From positions 62,001 to 126,000 of the forward strand of contig NZ_FPAA01000002.1 of assembly GCF_900116235.1 (NCBI RefSeq): a DNA stretch of 64,000 nt, given 5' to 3'. How positions within the stretch are numbered: the stretch's first letter is position 1; every line of letters starts with the position of its first letter. The position numbers and the translations under genes were made by a program. This document shows positions 39,101 through 49,100 of this stretch, in pieces. The notes below the pieces were generated by a model. That model was not told the DNA's origin. It saw nothing but the letters and a program-made list of their open reading frames with translations, and made no database searches. The DNA is from Marininema halotolerans. GTDB taxonomy: Bacteria; Bacillota; Bacilli; Thermoactinomycetales; DSM-45169.

Positions 39101-40149
39101 CGATATAAAGCCTCGATTCCAGAGGCAGTCTCCATCGCAACCATCCCGGATTGCACTTCCATCCACTCTTCCTTTTCTGGGTCGACTCCCATGCCTCCCC
39201 CTCGCCATAATGGCCAATTAATCGAGAGCGTCCGCCCTTTCCGTTCGTTACGAGCGACCAAGGCATTTCGATGTTGTGCATAAGCATCCATAAAGGCGTT
39301 GGCAGTCGCATAATCGACCTGACCCACATTGCCAAAGCTACCTGCGGTAGAAGAGAAAAGGATGAAAAAATCCAAGTCAAACTCCCGGCTGGCTTGATCC
39401 AAATGAATCAAGCCGGTCACCTTCGGAGCTAAGACATCCAAAAACTGTTCCTTTGTTTTCTTGATAATAAAATTATCGTGAAGAACACCTGCACTGTGAA
39501 TCATGCCATGGATACCACCAAACTCTTCCTTTGCATACGTGAAGAAGTTTACGACGGCCTGTTCATCCCTGATATCCACCTGTTGATATACCACTCGGAC
39601 TCCTCGATCTTCGAGCTCTTTACATTTTTCTTTCTTCTCTTCATCCAAAGGAGATCGGCCAATAAGAAGAAGGACACCCTCTTTCACCTGACGAGCAATC
39701 TCTTGGGCGAAGAGAAAACCCAACCCTCCTACACCTCCAACGATGCAGTAGACTCCACCATCCTTCCAAGGAATGGATATCTCCTCAGGTGAAGATACTT
39801 CCATCTCACTCCACCCTGCAACATAGCGACGATGATTCTCATAACGAATCCAATGATCCTCTGGATGATGCCGATTCTCCTCTAACTTCGCCTCAATTTC
39901 TTGCTGGCGATCCTCGGGATTCACTTCAATAACCTGACCGATAAACTGGGGATTTTCCAATTGTGTAGTTTTTAACAACGCCGACAAGGCGGCATACAGC
40001 CACCTGTCGGATTGATAGGGAACGACTAATTGAACAAGCACCTTCCCCTTTGGTTTCTCATGCAAAATCCGTTGGACTTCTTCAAATACTTGCACTGCGT
40101 AAGATTGAAATTGGGCTCCCGTGTTCTTTTCATTCGTTTCGGAAAGCAA
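33163..40149 (-). CDS. Trans-AT polyketide synthase PKS2: (KR remainder)-ACP / KS-ACP / KS-DH-docking
   Basis: 2328 residues if translation starts at the TTG at 40149, which has AAGGAGGTG seven bases upstream. Domains: most of a KR, 1-370 (GGVGGLG about 136; Ser and Tyr in FSSTAGSFGNVGQVDYATA about 273), with the beginning of its structural half encoded at the end of PKS1; ACP 395-470 (VGMDSIMVM); KS6 531-955 (Cys698, DTMCSSS); a long linker; one ACP 1235-1310 with DSIVGVEW (beta-branching); KS7 1387-1810 (Cys1555, DTACSSS); DH 1990-2265 (HVINGKRVLSG; DPGMVDSALQ); C-terminal docking helices about 2294-2328. Module F has no reductive domain, which fits beta-branching. Module G has DH but no KR. 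The overlap of 20 bases with PKS1 may be a real translational restart or a frameshift (see findings). Confidence 0.93.
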   Translation of the reverse strand: MLSETNEKNTGAQFQSYAVQVFEEVQRILHEKPKGKVLVQLVVPYQSDRWLYAALSALLKTTQLENPQFIGQVIEVNPEDRQQEIEAKLEENRHHPEDHWIRYENHRRYVAGWSEMEVSSPEEISIPWKDGGVYCIVGGVGGLGFLFAQEIARQVKEGVLLLIGRSPLDEEKKEKCKELEDRGVRVVYQQVDIRDEQAVVNFFTYAKEEFGGIHGMIHSAGVLHDNFIIKKTKEQFLDVLAPKVTGLIHLDQASREFDLDFFILFSSTAGSFGNVGQVDYATANAFMDAYAQHRNALVARNERKGRTLSINWPLWRGGGMGVDPEKEEWMEVQSGMVAMETASGIEALYRSLASGEDSVAVMEGNVERLHHNFVTHERSLKEETNHDIDGSKDKEDSFLYDKLLAFLKGMLSKVTKLPIERIRPKMNFQEVGMDSIMVMKLTNRLEETFGTLSKTLFFEYKNLDEVSNYLMEVHRKTIVDKWAAPDPIAIQLQEPASILQESTMTHPSNQVKEQPAKEKRVEHVRVEGGRNEAIAIIGLAGRYPGANNVREFWHNLSEGKDCITEIPSERWDSSQYTDSKWGGFLEGVDQFDPLFFHISPRDAELMDPQERLFLQCVYETIEDAGYTRDTLASYQGSGGQGSVGVYVGVMYEEYQLYGAEEQSKGQRIALSGNPSSVANRVSYFFDFHGPSMAIDTMCSSSLTAIHLACQSIQQGNCELAIAGGVNVSIHPNKYLALEQSKFASSKGRCESFGEGGDGYVPGEGVGAVLLKPLTQAIHDGDHIYGVIKESTINHGGKTNGYTVPNPNAQAEVIGRALNQSGTDPRRISYIEAHGTGTSLGDPIEITGLTKAFRSFTQDNGFCAIGSVKSNIGHGESSAGIAGLTKILLQLKHQKLAPSLHSKVLNAHIDFTSTPFVVQQELADWKRPILEHDGVTGEHPRLAGLSSFGAGGSNAHLLIEEYIGDLHNHPHSNGKPEVPFLLMVLSAKNREQLRAQAARLLEAIREGAITEEDLSAVAYTLQVGREAMEERLAMRVESIQEWVEKLQGFIDGDEPSEGIHVGQVKMHQDALHVFSDDEDMEQTINAWMKKGKYHKLLESWVRGLRIDWDGLYSNKKPGRISLPTYPFATKSYWISRSKKPVDHAIIVPPRTEENPSNKRGGISLTPLSAEGVSTEQGPSVNATLKSGRTLTSMNGKDTPRIRLSTNEGESVQEQRLPISVSAQHSHLQLLEKRNPRISLVEIQKTLTISLSEALYLEQSEIDLDQQFIDLGMDSIVGVEWLRDLNKTYGTSLVATVIYEYPSVREFARMLQKELDKIDAPPFNQMEATTDEVNMPFVEELPREDAYAKPCPPFEVNEQEERVSNEDGTQTDKSVPLNKKQAPAGTKRDVIAIVGMSGRYPGARNLDAYWDHLAQGHDAVGKIPKERWDVDQYYDPQPGKKGKMYCQSLGALEDIASFDPLFFNISPNEAEWIDPQQRIFLQEAYHAFEDAGYSPEALSNRKCGVYLGIMGNEYSRMAKESQGGVASTTGNSSAIAAARIAYFLNLKGPGISIDTACSSSLVATHLACQALINKEIDMGLIGGVTLYLTPDSYIDMCAANMLSHEGRCKSFDNQADGFVPGEGAGALVLKRLEDAEADHDTIYGLIVGSGINQDGKTNGITAPNIQSQIDLARGIYERYGIDAETISYAEMHGTGTKLGDPIELEALAKVFKEDTTAKQYCAIGSVKSNIGHTSAAAGVAGMQKILLSLQHQQLVPSIHYHQPNEHFNFSDSPFYVNTNLQTWQPTAANTPRRSCISSFGYSGTNAHLVIEEYQPQAGKEPGVPQINAEHPGLFVLSANSEDQLKLIALRMKNWLGSNTDVNLLDVAYTLQVGRAALDYRLALIATSLLDVHQQLTNFIEQRASTKQYIGKAKKSSAQLYELDEGASAQLQAWLQTKNLEKLAEVWTMGVAVDWQALYPHQKPYRMNLPTYPFAEEHHWLDQPLGEKNPTTTMIHPLLHQNLSDFLGFRFRSYLTERQTVLADHVINGKRVLSGAAQLEMVRAAFSQVVGRELGEAPIHVKNMAWYHPATPTEGQLQVDIGLSRNQDGTVTFEIYRPSNEKSREERRLYSKGTVALIEDEQEKNVLNLSSLQLACNQRVLSGHQCYEQFKRMKMEYGPSYQGIEQIYVGRGQVLAKLSLPSFVDTTEGYMLDPGMVDSALQASLGLADLDSDFSMSLPSSLDEVRMIGGTCPSSMWAWVRLDEESHGQDRTRKLHIDLCDERGLVQVQFRGLSVREVGQKEPQAFKHVQETNSSHRFYKKLVEQVERGELSAEDVGKLLRSGIVEEGRHA
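36220..36447 (-). other. Single beta-branching ACP in PKS2
   Basis: Contains LGMDSIVGVEWLRDLN, the GVEW signature of HMGS-cassette ACPs. Unlike modules C, D and N it is not doubled, although it sits in the same context (KS, long linker, no reductive domain). Confidence 0.87.
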
Positions 40150-43100
40150 GATTGTGCACCTCCTTCAGACCGTCTTTAGTCGTCTGTAGCTTTATGTCGG
40201 ATCCACATACAATCACACGACGCTCAACAAAATGGTGGGCTTTCGTTGGTGGTGTTAGAGGTCGTTCTTGCCAACTCGGTTTGAGCATCAGCGTCCCAGA
40301 AGGGGACCTCTTTGTCTGTTCTTTTCCATTACCCACTTCCCGAAGGGAAAATCCCTTCATTCGCACACATACTTTTCCACGAGAATCACACACATCCATA
40401 TCCAATTTCATGGGACCTTCCGCCGCATCACAGATTCGCATCCATGCCCAGACGGGTGACCCAATTGGACAGGCTTCGATCACATTTAATTCATCCAGTG
40501 AAAAGGGCAAGAATGTCTCACCCTTCTCTTTGCCTAAATGTAATCCAATGGATGCTTGTAGAGCTGAATCGATTAAGCCAGGATGTAGCACATAACGCCC
40601 CCCATCATCCTTATCCATCGATGCCCCATCCAATTGAAGCTTCGCAAGAACCTGATTTTCCCCGGTGTAAAGTTCTTGGATTCCTTGATAACCCACACCA
40701 TACTCCATCCCGATATCCCTAAAGCTTTCGTAACATTCCACCCCCGATAACCTCTTCTGATCACATTGTTTACGGAGGGTGTCCAAGTTGATCTCTTGGG
40801 GTTGCGGTTTAGCTTGAACGACAGCGATTCCTTGACAATGCACCACCGCATCCCTTTGTCCACCTATTGGCCTACTATCGATTTGAAAAGCCAGTCCATC
40901 ATGATCCCTTGGCAATAACCTCACCATTACCTCAATGGCTTCCTCACTTTCAAAGGCAAGCGGCTGGATCCACACCATATTTTTGAGTTGAATACCATTC
41001 GCATCCGTATCCAGAGGACTTACGGCTTGGAGCACCGCTTCGCGAATCATCTCAAGATAAACTGATCCTGATAAGGTCTTCTTCCCCTTTACAACATGAT
41101 CCGTCAGGAAAAATTCCTCTCCTGTCATTGTGGTTCGATAGCGTTGTTCCTTGAGGGTGGAAATATTTTGATGAAGGAGTGGATGAAGAACATGGACTCC
41201 ATCACCACCACTTGCTGGGACCCTCGGGACCTGGGCTAACCAGAAGCGCTCTCTTGCAAATGGATAAGTGGGTAGGCTAATCCGACGTGGATTTTTGTCG
41301 GAATAAAGCATCTCCCAATCAATACCAAGCCCCTCCGTCCATGCCTGAGCAATGAGAGTTAGTTTTTTCTCTCGAAGCCAATGCGTTAACTGGGATTCCT
41401 TTTCCACTTGATCCGCGACGATTGCCATCCCGTTACGATTTCGATTCACTTGACCCACAAACCCCGCCTTAATCGACCCATTATCGATAAAATCACTTAA
41501 CGCTTGGTACATCTCTTCACGCGATGTGGCTACCCATGCCAATCGACAATCCATTTCATCTCGACCGATCTGCAATGTATATGCCAAATCCATTCGATTG
41601 ACGTTTGCCTGATTGGAAATCCAATCCTTTAGCTGTATTGCATAGATCCGCAATTGATCATGACTTTGGGCAGACAGTGTAAAAAGAAAGGGTTCACCCT
41701 TTTGGCTAGCGAGCCTTTCCTTTTCTTCCTTTAACGTTGGTTGATACTCTTCGATCACCAGATGGGCATTGGTACCGCTGTATCCAAAGGAGCTAATGCA
41801 AGTACGACGAGGTTCATCATGATGGGTTTCCCAAGGTTTTAATTGGTCGTTAATATAAAATGGCGAATGTTCAAAATCAAAATGCTCATTTGCACGATTG
41901 ACGTGTAACGTAGGGACCAAGTGTTGATGTTTCAAAGATAATAGTACCTTTTGGACACTGGCCACCCCTGCAGCAGCTGAGGTATGCCCAATATTACTCT
42001 TGACCGAACCAATGGCACAAAAGTTCTTCTTACTTGTCCCTTTTTGAAAAGATCGGGAAAGGGCCTCTAATTCAATCGGATCACCTAATTTGGTGCCGGT
42101 TCCATGTAATTCCGCATAGCTGATCCTTTCAGGATCAATTTGATATCGCTCATAGACCTCCTGGATCAATTCCATCTGGCTATTCATGCTGGGGGCAGTA
42201 ATCCCATTCGTTTTCCCATCTTGATTAATACCTGAGCCAATGATTACACCATAGATGTGATCCTGATCCGCTTCAGCATCTTCCAATCGCTTTAAAAGAA
42301 GAGTCCCTACCCCTTCCCCTGGGACAAAACCATTTGCATGGTTGTCAAAGGCTTTGCATTGACCATCGGGTGATAACATTCCTGCTGCGCACATATCCAC
42401 ATATCCCTCAGGACTGAGATACAATGTAACACCACCCACTAGCGCCATATCGATTTCATGATTCCGTAGCGCCTGACTCGCTAGATGTGTTGCCACCAAA
42501 GAGGAGGAACATGCTGTATCGATCGAAATCGCAGGTCCCTTTAAATTGAGAAAGTAGGGAATACGAGCCGAAGCAATCGCATAACTATTGCCCGTTGTAT
42601 TGGCAATACCTGCTTCGCTTTGTGTGACCATCTTGCCGTATTCATGATTCATCATCCCAAGATAGACTCCACACTTCTCATTATCGAGGGATTGGGGACG
42701 ATAACCTGCATCCTCAAATGTTTTGTAAGCTTCTTCTAGAAAAATACGATGTTGGGGATCCATCACTTCCGCTTCACTTGGGGAAATGTTAAAAAACAAT
42801 GGATCGAAACAATCGATATCATCTAACATCCCCATCCACTTACAGTTGATTTTCCCTTGTTGAAAAGGACGTTCATCATAATAGGTATCGACATCCCATC
42901 GTTCTTTTGGGATTTCTCGGACCGAATTTTTTCCTCTCGCAAGGTTTCGCCAATACTGATCGAGATGGCTTGCACCTGGATATCGACCCGACATCCCTAC
43001 AATCGCAATCGCTCCCTGACGCTCCGTTGATCGGGTTGAAGGTTCTACAGAAGTCGGATGATCTTTCCTATCGATAACCGGAACCTGGTTTAAACCATTT

Positions 43101-46100
43101 CTATCTGATCCGGTCGACATGGAAGAGCGAACCCTCTGATTTGTCTTCCCAGGATGGACAAATCCTCTCTCTTCAAAGCGTTGGCGAAGATCATCTACCA
43201 ACTCACGCAACGTCGAAAAGTCATAGATGGTAGTTGCCGCCAACGAAATCCCATACCTCTTATTGATTGAACGGATCCATTCTACCCCGACGATCGAGTC
43301 CATACCCATATCCACAAACTTAGAATCCACATCGATATCATCCACTTCTGTAAATAGCGCCTCAGATAGACTTTGAAACAATTCTTCCAGCAGTTCCTCT
43401 GTAGCGATTGAGATGGGCGGCACTTCTCCATCCGGAACCGAATGGGGGGAAGGTTCAGACGATGTTGCCCTTTTTTCCCCTTGGTTCAACTCATTTGCTA
43501 TATATTCAGCGAGCTGGCGTAGTGTCGAGTAATCGTAAATCGCCGTTGCCATTAATGAAACACCAAAGATTTTGTTAATGGAACGAATCCACTCTACCCC
43601 AACGATTGAATCCATCCCCATGTCCACAAACTTGGTATCCACATCGATATCATCCACTTCTGTAAATAACGCCTCTGCCAAGCTTGCCCCAAGGGATTCC
43701 ATTAAAGAAACCCGTGTTGCTTCCGAATCAACCTTCGAAGAGACCGACTTGATAGGACCTTCGATGGGGTTTAGCGTCACCGTTACATTGCGATCTGTAG
43801 GATTTTCTTCCTTTCCATGCTGTGGAGCATCCGATTTGTTCGATAAGGTACTTAACGAAATTCCCCGTGGTTTTTCAATGACCACTGGCGATGAGGTAAC
43901 CGGAAGGGTAGTGACTGGAACGGGTTCTTGGGAACCTCCTTTAAAAGAGAGGCTCAAGTCCCCTTCCACTTTCATTTTGGTTCGATCCATGCCAGCATTC
44001 CCTATCTCTTCCGTACTTTCTTCTACCCAACACCGTCTTTTGGCGAAGGGATAGGTTGGCAAATGGATTTTTCTGGGTCGAAATTCCGAATACATCCCAT
44101 TCCAATTCACGTCCAATCCATTTACCCAAAGCTGGGCAACCTTTACGAATTTTCTTTGCTTCATCCACACTTCAAGTAACTGCTTGGCTTCTCCATCGGT
44201 TTCGAAGAGAGCCCTTAGGTCGTTATTCTTGTTCGCCTCAGGAATCAGCGCTTGGGAAGTCGCCTGATTATTAATAAACGCATCCAATTCCTGCAACAAA
44301 TCCTCCTTCGATTCAACCACAATCGCCAATCGCTCACTCATCGCCGTTCGGCCCAATTGCAATGTGTATGCCACATCTTCCAATTCAAGGGTTGGATTTT
44401 CCGCTAGCCAATTTCTCATCGAATCGGCATACATTTTTAATTGTTCCTTGGATTTCGCCGATAAAACAAAGAGAACCGATTCCTGGATCCTTTTTTCAGG
44501 GGGCGCCTTTGGTACATACTCTTCAATGACCAAATGGGCATTGGTTCCACTAAAACCAAAAGAGCTAACCCCTGCACATCGTGGAACTCCAGGATGGATG
44601 TTCCACGGACGCAACTCAGTATTGATATAAAAGGGGCTATCCGTTAAGGAAATATGCTCATTCAGCTTCGAAAAGTTAATCGTAGGCGGTAGCATCCGGT
44701 GCTTCAGGGCCAAAACGGACTTCAATACACCAGCAATCCCTGCCGCCGTCAATAAATGACCGATATTGCTTTTTACGGACCCGAGTGCACAGTAGTTTGT
44801 CTTGTCCGTATAGTGCTTAAAAGCTTCTGTGAGTGCCTCCACTTCAATCGGATCACCTAATTTCGTCCCTGTCCCATGGGCTTCAATCATCGTGATTTTT
44901 TCAGGATCAATTCCAAACCGATCATATACCTCATGTTGCAGAAGATCACGCTGGGAATTGGCACTTGGGGCCATCATTCCGTTTGTCTTCCCATCCTGAT
45001 TGACACCCCAACCCCGGATCACTCCATAAATCGGATCTTCATCTTTGACCGCATCGGATAGACGCTTTAAGAGAAGTACCCCTACTCCTTCACCAGGAAC
45101 AAACCCATTTGCTCGGTCATCAAAGGTATAACAGCGACCATCCTCTGACAACATTCCGCCTTTACTTGTCATGATGTGAAGAGAGGGACCCTCTAACACA
45201 TGAACGCCACCTGCCAATGCTTGATCACAATTGTGTAACAGCAAGCTGTTGCAAGCTTGTGCAATGGCAACCAATGAAGAAGAGCAAGCCGTCTCAATTG
45301 CCATACTGGGCCCTTTTAGGTTTAACCAATAGGAAATTCGAGCAGCGAGAACGGAGGTTGTCTCTCCCATTAAGCCCAGTGTATTTAATTTTTGCTTGCT
45401 AACGCGCTTCCCATAATCCCCGGTTGAACAGCCTGCAAACACACCCACTCGTTCTCCAGACAAAGAGGTAGGATCCATCCCTGCATCCTCTATAGCCGTC
45501 CAGCAACTTTCTAAAAACAGCCGCTGTTGCGGATCCATTACTTCCGCTTCTGCAGGGGTGATTTTGAAAAACATTGGATCGAATTGATCAACATCCTCCA
45601 ATACACCCATCCATTTGCAGTGTGACTTCGCCAGGGTCTCCGGATCCGGATCGTAGTATTGATCCACAGACCAACGCGATGCAGGAACTTCTGAGATACA
45701 GTCTCTTCCTTCCTCAAGATTGCGCCAAAACTCCTCGAGATTTTTCGCATGAGGAAACTGTCCAGATATTCCGATGATCGCAATTGCCGAGTCATCTTCT
45801 CTCTTCCATGGATGTTCCTTTGTTGCACAGACCTGCTTCTGCGTAATGAGATCAGCAGATGATACCAATCGGGTCTGGGCATATTGGCAAGCATTCACCA
45901 TCAAGAACTCAGCGATTTCATGAACATGGCGATTGCGCCAATTTTCATAGGGTGTTCCCTTGACCCACTGGTTAAAGGCACCCATCGCCGGTCCACAGAA
46001 AATGCGGAAGTTATCAATCTCTGACAAGTCACCCTCTTGCGTGACATGACCACAATGGGCAAAATACCATTTAAAGATCAGCGCCATCTTTACGCGCGGA

Positions 46101-49100
46101 TTTCGCTTGGCTTCGATAATCTGCTCGGGATTATGCTGATTCTTATATCGACAGACTAAATCCCATACCTCATTCATCCTTCGCTTGAAGTAGTTTTTCT
46201 CAAGGTCCACCGTCACGGACTGCGGAATATCCTCGATGGAATGGTACTGTTTATAGAGTTGATATAACGTTTTCGCTCGTATTTCATGACGACTATTTTT
46301 CTTCACAACTTGTACTTTGGCTCCAATTTCAAACATATCACCTGCGATGGTGAGGGCGGTATCGTGTATTTTCACATCACTCAAGATGTCCTTAACGACA
46401 TCATGTGCACCGCTTTCAACCGTGCATTGATTGATCGAACCTGTGAAAATAAAGTCAGCTCCTAGTGTAAAGACAGAAACCACAGCCTCCGGTGTTCCAA
46501 TACCCCCACCGCAGCCAATCATAATTTCTTCTTCATAACCATATTGACTCATCATTTCATCCCTTAACGCATTCATCGCAGGAAGAAGTGTCACATTGAC
46601 GCCTTGATCCGTATGCCCCCCCGAATTAGCTTCAACAGCCAGATCATCTACGATGGGAATCCGTTGGGATAACTTTGCCTCTTCCTCCGTAATCCACCCT
46701 GATTCAAGTAAGCTTTGCACTAGATCAACGGGTGGAGGTGAAAAGAAGCGTTGCGCTACTTCGATACGTGAACATTTTGCGATTAAGCGCCGCGGTACGA
46801 TAATACGACCATTTTGCTGGGTAATTCCTTTTATTCGGCTATACACCAATGCCTCTGTGATCGAAGCAAATGCTGCCACCTCAATAACAGGTACATCGTA
46901 TTTTACAAATAACTTCGCTTGTCTCATCTCTTCTGCTGGATTATGCACATTCGCGATCAGACACACTCCATAGGGTTGTCCTGGAAGTAACTGTGATTGA
47001 ATGCGCTGAATGGATGCTTCAATTTGCTCCGTACGAAACCCTGCACTCCCAAAAACACTGAGTAATTTAGCTTGTCCCATGGTCACAACTAATTGCTCAG
47101 AGGCAACTCCTTGTCCCATTGAACCGGCATAGTAATTCCACTTGCATCGATAACGTTCTCGAAATAGCGCGTTACCAAGATCCTCTGGCTGAGAAAAACA
47201 GACGGGTTTCTCTTTGACGATAGCCCCTTTGCTTTGTGTCTCCAATAAATCCTCATCACGATCCGGCATCAATTCCAACGGAGTAACCGTAATGGGTTGT
47301 CGCTGCTCGCTCTGATTCATCTCTTCACTCACATAGAGAACAAATTGACGCAACGTTGGATAATCATAAATCTTGGTCGCGGTAATCGAGGTACCGTACT
47401 GCTGATTTATCGACTTGATCCATTCCACTCCGATGATTGAATCAAGTCCTAACTCAACAAAATGGGTATCCAGATCCATATCACTTTGTTTCATATACAA
47501 AGCATCTGCTAGACTGATCGCTAACTCCTTTTCCAATGTTTTTACATCCATCTTGGCTGGCTCCTCAGGATGCGAAGTCAAAAGTACCCCTTCCGGAGCA
47601 ACCGGTGCGGATGAGCCCTTCGCCATGACCGGTTTTAAAGGGATCGCTGGGGTTTCACTCTGATTTTCCCCTTTGATTTGCTGACGGATATAGTGAACGA
47701 ATTCTCGCAACGTGGGGTAATCATAAATTTTGGTCGCCGGTATGGATGTGCCATGTTCCTTATTAATTGTCTTAATCCATTCGACGCCAATAATCGAGTC
47801 AAGCCCCATGTCAACAAAGTTCGTATCAAGATCAATTTCACTTTCTTCCACATACAAAGCGTCTGCTAGATTCTTTCTCAGCCCATCCGTTAATTGTTTA
47901 GAATGAACATCCATTTCACCCGTTGTAGGCGCTTGCTCCTCTAACACTTGTTCATTCGAATTCCCTTGTAATCGAATGGTTTGTGGGGGCGTGGACTTCA
48001 CTAACGGTGCATTCGCATCCGTTAGAACAGGTAATACAATTTTGTTTGCTTGTTTCGATGGGGCTTCCGGTGTTAATTCCACATTCGGTGGAACAACTTG
48101 TGCTCTGATAGCGATTGTCGATTCACTGACTCGATGATCTAATGTGGGATTCTCCTTTTTCTGCACCCAATAATGATCCCCGGCAAAGGGATACGTGGGT
48201 AGGTGAACACGCACACTTGCCATTCCTGTAAAAAGTCGATCGCCATCAATGACATAACCCTGACAATATAAATCAGCGAGTGCCGCCATGGTTTCGCGAT
48301 AGGTTGACGAATCCGTTTGAAGCAGGAGAGTTTTCCCTACTAATTCCTCTGCAAAGAGCTCCATCACTTTCGATCCTGCAAAATCACGATCAACAATGCC
48401 CTTGAACAAGTGTGGCCATTTCTCGTTATTTACAACCTGTTGTAACGCAAGAACCGCTTCTTCCCAGTTATGCACAACAACCGCACAACGATAACGAAAA
48501 TGATGTCGCCCCTGTAGCAAGGTGTAACTGAGGTCTGTCAACGGAAGATCACGGGTTTGCTGTAAAAAGGCGAGCAGGTCATGGATCTTCGCCTGTAGTG
48601 CCTCTTCCGTCTGTGCCGATAACGCTAGCATATGGCATGGAGGGGAAGGGTTATGCTGAAGGTTGGTTGATGGATAACTTTCCACAACCATATGGGCATT
48701 GGTACCACTCATGCCAAAGGAACTAACCGCCCCGCAACGCTTTTGCCCTGTCGTATCGGGCCATGCCTTCGCTGTTTTATTCACGTAGAAGGGACTATCC
48801 TTCCATTGAATAAAAGGATTCTCCTCTTCACAATGAAGGCTTGCCGGGATCGTGCCATGACGCATCGCCTGGACAAGGCTGATCAGACTAACCAGACCCG
48901 ATGCTGCGAAGGTATGTCCCACATTGCTTTTCACGGAAGTTAATGCACAAAATTCCGTCTCATCCGTACGGCTTTTAAAGGCTTGGGTTAACGCATTCAC
49001 TTCTACCGGATCGCCTAGTTTTGTTCCGGTCCCATGTGCCACCACATAGTGAATCGACTCGGGGTTTACCTGGAACTGGTCATAAACGTGCTTGATTAAC

